This document shows positions 61,021 through 64,000 of a stretch of 64,000 bases of DNA, one piece after another. This DNA comes from Epiperipatus broadwayi (taxonomy: Eukaryota > Onychophora > Udeonychophora > Euonychophora > Peripatidae), in contig JAQFVV010000032.1 in assembly GCA_028023455.1 (NCBI GenBank), positions 870,001 through 934,000 of the forward strand. Direction: 5' to 3'. The notes beneath the pieces are model-generated. The model saw nothing but the letters and a program-made list of their open reading frames with translations, was not told where the DNA came from and did not search any database. Numbering within the stretch: position 1 is the first letter of the stretch; every line of letters begins with the position of its first letter. The position numbers and the translations under genes were made by a program.

Positions 61021-62031
61021 ATATAAAATAATAATTGCCAATAAGTTATGTATTAAGAATGATAAAAAGATTAGTTAAAGTTAACAGATATTAAAATAAA
61101 TGTTAAAACTTATTAAAGTTTTGGATTCCAAAAAATATCAAAGTTATGCTGAAAGGTATTCAGACCCTGCAGTAATATGGTAACTTTGGGGAAATTGATT
61201 CAAATGCCATTCAATGTGGGTGCTGAAGTGCCATAAATGTTCTAGCATAATTAGAATTTAAAATGATAAAGTCCAAAGCTAAAAATTAAAATAAAAGCTA
61301 AATTGCATTGTCATAAAAGTAAAACCAGTGAGCAGTGTGAGAAGAGAAATAGACCAAGTAAAGCAAATTATAATATTAAGAATTAAAATAATTAAAAATA
61401 TAAAATGAAAAAAGTAAGATATACAATCTTTCTTAATATCTTTGGTTTGTCTATTTTTATAACAAATAGCCCAATCTTATATATAATTAAGTATATATAT
61501 ATTAATTTTAATTGATATCTAAAGTTTATATCTACGCTGAGAATAATCTCTAGTTTAATAAATGATTAGTAATAATCATTAATATGTTTATCCAAAGTGA
61601 TTGTTGTCAAAGTTATGAGTGTAGGAAATGTGATATTTATGAACCAAAGTGTAATAATTTTAATATTACTAAGATAATCATCATTTCCTGTAATAAATTT
61701 GTTAAGCATATTAAAATTTTGAAATCTATGTTTCCTATTGATAAAGATACAATTCACTCATGTTACATCTTTATTTGTATGCCTTCATATCTATTTCTCT
61801 TTGGATTTTCTTTTTTTTTTAAATTTTGTGTGTTTTCTTTTTCAGAAAATTCCACTAGTTTGTGTTATGATTTCACATCCAATTTGTCAAGGCAGTTCAA
61901 ATGTTTTCTGATTCTAGCATTACTATCTCCATGACAGTTTTAAAATGTTGATTAGGTTATTCTGAAGTGCTTTTAATCAATAAATTTTTCCATTTAGATA
62001 TTTTATTTTCTAATAAATATTTTTATTTAAT
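61021..62031. other. AT-rich DNA, nothing recognised
   Basis: Overlapping frames on both strands at 61566-61934 are low-complexity and not claimed. Confidence 0.5.
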
Positions 62032-62610
62032 AATTTAAGATCTGATTATTAACTTGTAAATCAAAAGATTTCACCGATCATTAATGTTTAACAGAAATAG
62101 TGGACTTAGAGTGGGCCGCTCTTGTCTTTATAAAGTTGAATCTTGCATTTAGATTTGTAGAAGTCTCTCTTGTAATAAATTCAGCACTCAAGATGCATGT
62201 ACTAAGGTTATAGCCTTATTTAAGTATTGTGTGCTGACATTGCACTAAATAAAAATTAATATTTACAACTTTAAATTGATTCAAAATATTTCTAAATTTA
62301 AGATCTGATTATTAATTCATTCACTATCGTTAATGTTTAACAGAAATAGTGGACTTAATCAGTGAAGAATTTATTAGCTTCACGTTCCCAAATCAAAATG
62401 CTTTAGATTTGCCTACATATTTTTAGAAAAATATATTGAAGATAAGAGTGGACCGCTCTTGTCTTTATAAAGTCGAATCTTGCATTTAGATTTGTAGAAG
62501 TCTCTCTTGTAATAAATTAAGCACTCAAGGTGCATGTACTAAGGTTATAGCTTTATTTAAATATTATGTGCTGACATTGCGCTTAATAAGAATTAATATC
62601 TAAAAATTAA
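62032..62610. repeat. Direct duplication, two units of about 263 and 315 bp
   Basis: AATTTAAGATCTGATTATTAA starts the units at 62031 and 62294. Both continue through AACAGAAATAGTGGACTTA, GTGG.CCGCTCTTGTCTTTAT, GCATTTAGATTTGTAGAAGT and GCATGTACTAAGGTTATAG. The second unit has about 87 extra bases between GTGGACTTA and GAGTGGACC, an insertion there or a deletion in unit 1. Confidence 0.9.
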
Positions 62611-63683
62611 GATTAAATGTTATTATATTCTCCTTGTTTATTGTTTTACTCACCCACTCTTTCTGAATTATTTTTTTTTTTTCTAATAAGAAATCATTCT
62701 TGATATAAATATAATAATACAATAAATAATATATAGTAATTTAGAACTTGCAAATTCTAATAATATAAATATGTATGTGTGTTTGATGAGACAATAAAAA
62801 CCTAACATAAAAACTACAAATAATTTAAAAGAAGTTATTTTTTTGTTTTACTTTTAACAAAATCAAAAACTTTTTAAAATGTCGGATTTATTGACAGTAA
62901 ATTCTATTGAATTTGTTAATTCCGATCAAAATATTGATTTGATGTCGTTTATCAGATGAAGTAAAATTTGAAAAGCTTTAAAGTTAATTAATAAAAGGTT
63001 TTTTTAAGCAGATCTAGATGTTTAAAACACTGTTCATACTTTTTTTTAAGGTTAACCTCTAGCATTGATTACTGAATAAATAATTTCTCTGAAAAGTGGG
63101 GGGGGGGGGATTTTATTTCAAAAATAAAATATTCTGTTTAAAATAAATAATTAGTTTTATAAGTAATATGTCTAAATAATTGCTATTTATTTATTTTCCC
63201 CCAAATTGAAATTTTGGATTGACCGCAGTACTAGTTATAAATATATTGCTAAATTTTCTTCCGGAAGGCAAGTGAACCAGGCAAAAGAGTAATATGAACA
63301 ATAATACTTGATCGTTATTGGATAGTTTACTATGGCTTACCATCTTCTATACTTACTTTATCTGCTAACCGATTGCACATACAGATTTCATTCTTCTTTC
63401 ACTATAAACACAGATCTATTGCGCTTTCTGTTCACCAGCCAATGAGAAGACTTATAATATCTAAAAGTAATCATTAACTGACTAGAAGAGTTGGGTCATT
63501 GTTTTTTCTTTGTATTATTTGATATTTATCATATAACATTCCATTCTGACAAATAGTAAAAAAACAAAAAATCATTATTGAATGAATAAATTCATCACAA
63601 ATAATTATTTTAAGATATCTTAAGTGATTTCATGAAAAAAAATGTCTTTTTTAATATATATTTTTTAATCTTATTATTTTTAT
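62611..63683. other. AT-rich DNA, nothing recognised
   Basis: A G run at 63101-63109 and AT-rich sequence. Nothing else seen. Confidence 0.5.
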
Positions 63684-63760
63684 GGTTATTGTAGTGGTAG
63701 AATGACAGACTGAAACTCAAGGTCTATGGATCCTAGTTCAGCTCATCACTTTAGGCACTC
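63684..63760 (+). mobile_element. tRNA-derived SINE head
   Basis: GTAGTGGTAGAATG fits a tRNA A box with a four-base deletion, and CTAGTTCAGCTC about 40 bases downstream fits a B box (G-T-T-C-A-G-C-T-C against G-T-T-C-R-A-N-Y-C). The acceptor and D stems do not close, so it is a SINE relic, not a tRNA. Confidence 0.5.
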
Positions 63761-64000
63761 AATTTTTTTATGAATTCCCTAACAATAAACTATTTATTTA
63801 TTATTATTTTATCATTTCGTTCTATCATAAAAGATATAGTAATATAAAGGTAGAAAGGAGATTGCTACCAATCTATAATCAATTTTTAGTACTAGTCACT
63901 GTTGTTGCTATTAAGAACATCATTTAAATAATTCAGTAAATTACCACAATTCACTTCTCACTTAAGAGTATTTAAAGATAAAATGACTGGTTTGATATAG
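63761..64000. other. AT-rich DNA, possibly SINE body
   Basis: Nothing recognisable beyond possible SINE tail sequence. Confidence 0.4.

Noticed and set aside
1-64000. CRISPR arrays, bacterial promoters, operons or phage genes
   Set aside because: No regularly spaced direct repeats with unique spacers and no prokaryotic gene organisation; the content is eukaryotic.

Overview
This is about 64 kb of very AT-rich DNA, roughly three quarters A+T by eye. It contains no rRNA, no canonical tRNA, no prokaryote-style operon and no host gene that I can identify with confidence. The mix of Ty3/gypsy remnants, Penelope-like elements (PLEs) with GIY-YIG domains, an RTE-type LINE, TTAA-flanked DNA elements, tRNA-derived SINE heads, splice-like signals and many (AT)n microsatellites points to an invertebrate animal. 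I cannot name the species.

Layout. 0-12 kb: AT-rich DNA with a foldback MITE (501-949), a decayed minisatellite, one arm of a longer foldback family (4781-5100) and an LTR-like block (6608-8300). 12-24 kb: a small MITE, a frame-broken 3' end of a PLE, a SINE head, a possible decayed exon, a TTAA-flanked element, and a decayed Ty3/gypsy pol whose integrase is split by a second TTAA-flanked element. 24-37 kb: LTR-like blocks sitting between (AT)n tracts and, among them, a 5.5 kb LTR element (26140-31624). That element has 1.8 kb LTRs, a gag frame and no pol. A 527-bp palindrome lies at 34175-34701. 37-44 kb: mostly featureless DNA, then another LTR-like block. 44-51 kb: two PLE 3' ends in head-to-head inverted arrangement, an RTE-like LINE remnant, and two near-complete copies of the long foldback family. 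51-64 kb: unassigned coding-like remnants, a short MITE, a second decayed Ty3/gypsy pol with its 3' LTR, a direct duplication and a second SINE head.

The most interesting signal is in the foldback family (4781-5100, 47907-48873, 49869-50826). All five arms carry the same 59-nt segment that fits a type I hammerhead ribozyme: a two-part stem I, a CTGANGA core, a short stem II with a compensatory change between copies, and GAAAC followed by a two-base-pair stem III and a GTC cleavage triplet. An A-A mismatch beside the core makes activity uncertain. Next in interest are the gag-only LTR element, with a perfect splice donor in its LTR, and a 35-nt hairpin whose stem covaries between two loci.

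Nearly everything here is transposon-derived and decayed. The parts do not form one pathway. They record successive and nested insertions, many of them into or beside (AT)n tracts.
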